Shown here piece after piece: positions 33,344 to 33,420 of a DNA stretch of 33,420 nt. Source of the DNA: a virus. The stretch is taken from positions 1 to 33,420 of the IMG/VR virus record IMGVR_UViG_3300020395_000048. One strand, given 5' to 3'. Made by a program: the position numbers and the translations under genes. Positions within the stretch are counted from its first letter, which is position 1. Each line of letters begins with the position of its first letter. The notes under the pieces were generated by a model that was given only the letters and a program-made list of their open reading frames with translations, was not told the DNA's origin and did no database searches.

Positions 33344-33420
33344 CATCGCTCATAAGCGAATTGTTTGCGAAGGTGCTTGAGCATATCATCGCACAGTGCC
33401 GTGATTTCATCATCACTGCC
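33328..33420 (-). CDS. Small protein, C-terminal part only (partial, 30 codons seen)
   Basis: An open frame enters from the right edge and ends at TAA 33328-33330. The visible part reads GSDDEITALCDDMLKHLRKQ and finishes with FAYERWCANN. It carries the 'DEITALC' pattern of the mini-protein set, and its last codons are encoded within the dyad of element D. The start lies outside the window. The function is unknown. Confidence 0.6.
   Translation of the reverse strand, partial: GSDDEITALCDDMLKHLRKQFAYERWCANN

Overview
The window is a piece of a T4-like myovirus genome, most likely a marine cyanophage. Almost every gene lies on the minus strand. The main evidence is a baseplate-wedge cluster in T4 gene order: gp25, gp6, a gp7-position giant protein, gp8, then a DUF4815 structural protein. 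Exact T4-type late promoters (TATAAATA) sit in front of gp25 and gp8. Two 2-oxoglutarate/Fe(II) oxygenases, a phage glycosyltransferase and small proteins of the kind seen in marine T4-like phages support this. A related SAR11 myophage cannot be excluded from sequence alone. No tRNA, rRNA, CRISPR array, integrase or insertion sequence was seen.

Layout from left to right; transcription runs right to left. 1-319: the start of a further structural protein and a 66-residue coiled-coil protein. 316-27037: about 26.7 kb of AT-rich virion genes (2525-aa DUF4815 protein, 531-aa gp8, 5051-aa giant gp7-like protein, 645-aa gp6, 133-aa gp25). These form late transcription units, each headed by a TATAAATA-like box about 26-31 bases before the start codon. 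27086-29720: a middle block with two near-consensus sigma70-type promoters (TTGACT or TTGCAA, 17-base spacer, TATAAT). One drives an AbrB-like protein, a small protein and an oxygenase. The other drives a glycosyltransferase, two tiny proteins and a second oxygenase.

From about 29.75 kb to the right edge the character changes: GC content is higher, genes are very small, and nearly every gene or gene pair is bounded by a strong hairpin terminator. Several of these small genes are too short for ordinary ORF calling and were read by eye. This array contains a very acidic ArdA-like antirestriction (DNA-mimic) protein, a basic H1-like protein, a conserved FSYxTPVA/TTSxHIN protein, several acidic mini-proteins sharing a 'T/S-x-x-E' motif, and one plus-strand gene between facing terminators. 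Four gaps in the array carry the same composite element: a GTGTGCCA/TGGCACAC dyad that usually overlaps the preceding stop codon, then a C4-5/G4-5 hairpin, then TTTATTATA.

The left part builds the contractile-tail baseplate late in infection. The middle and right parts look like early or auxiliary functions, including host takeover, anti-restriction and modification. The most unusual items are the gp7-like giant with a roughly 2200-residue interruption, the composite intergenic element with its mini-protein array, a possible terminator/anti-terminator pair inside an oxygenase gene, and a calcium-binding-type loop in the DUF4815 protein.
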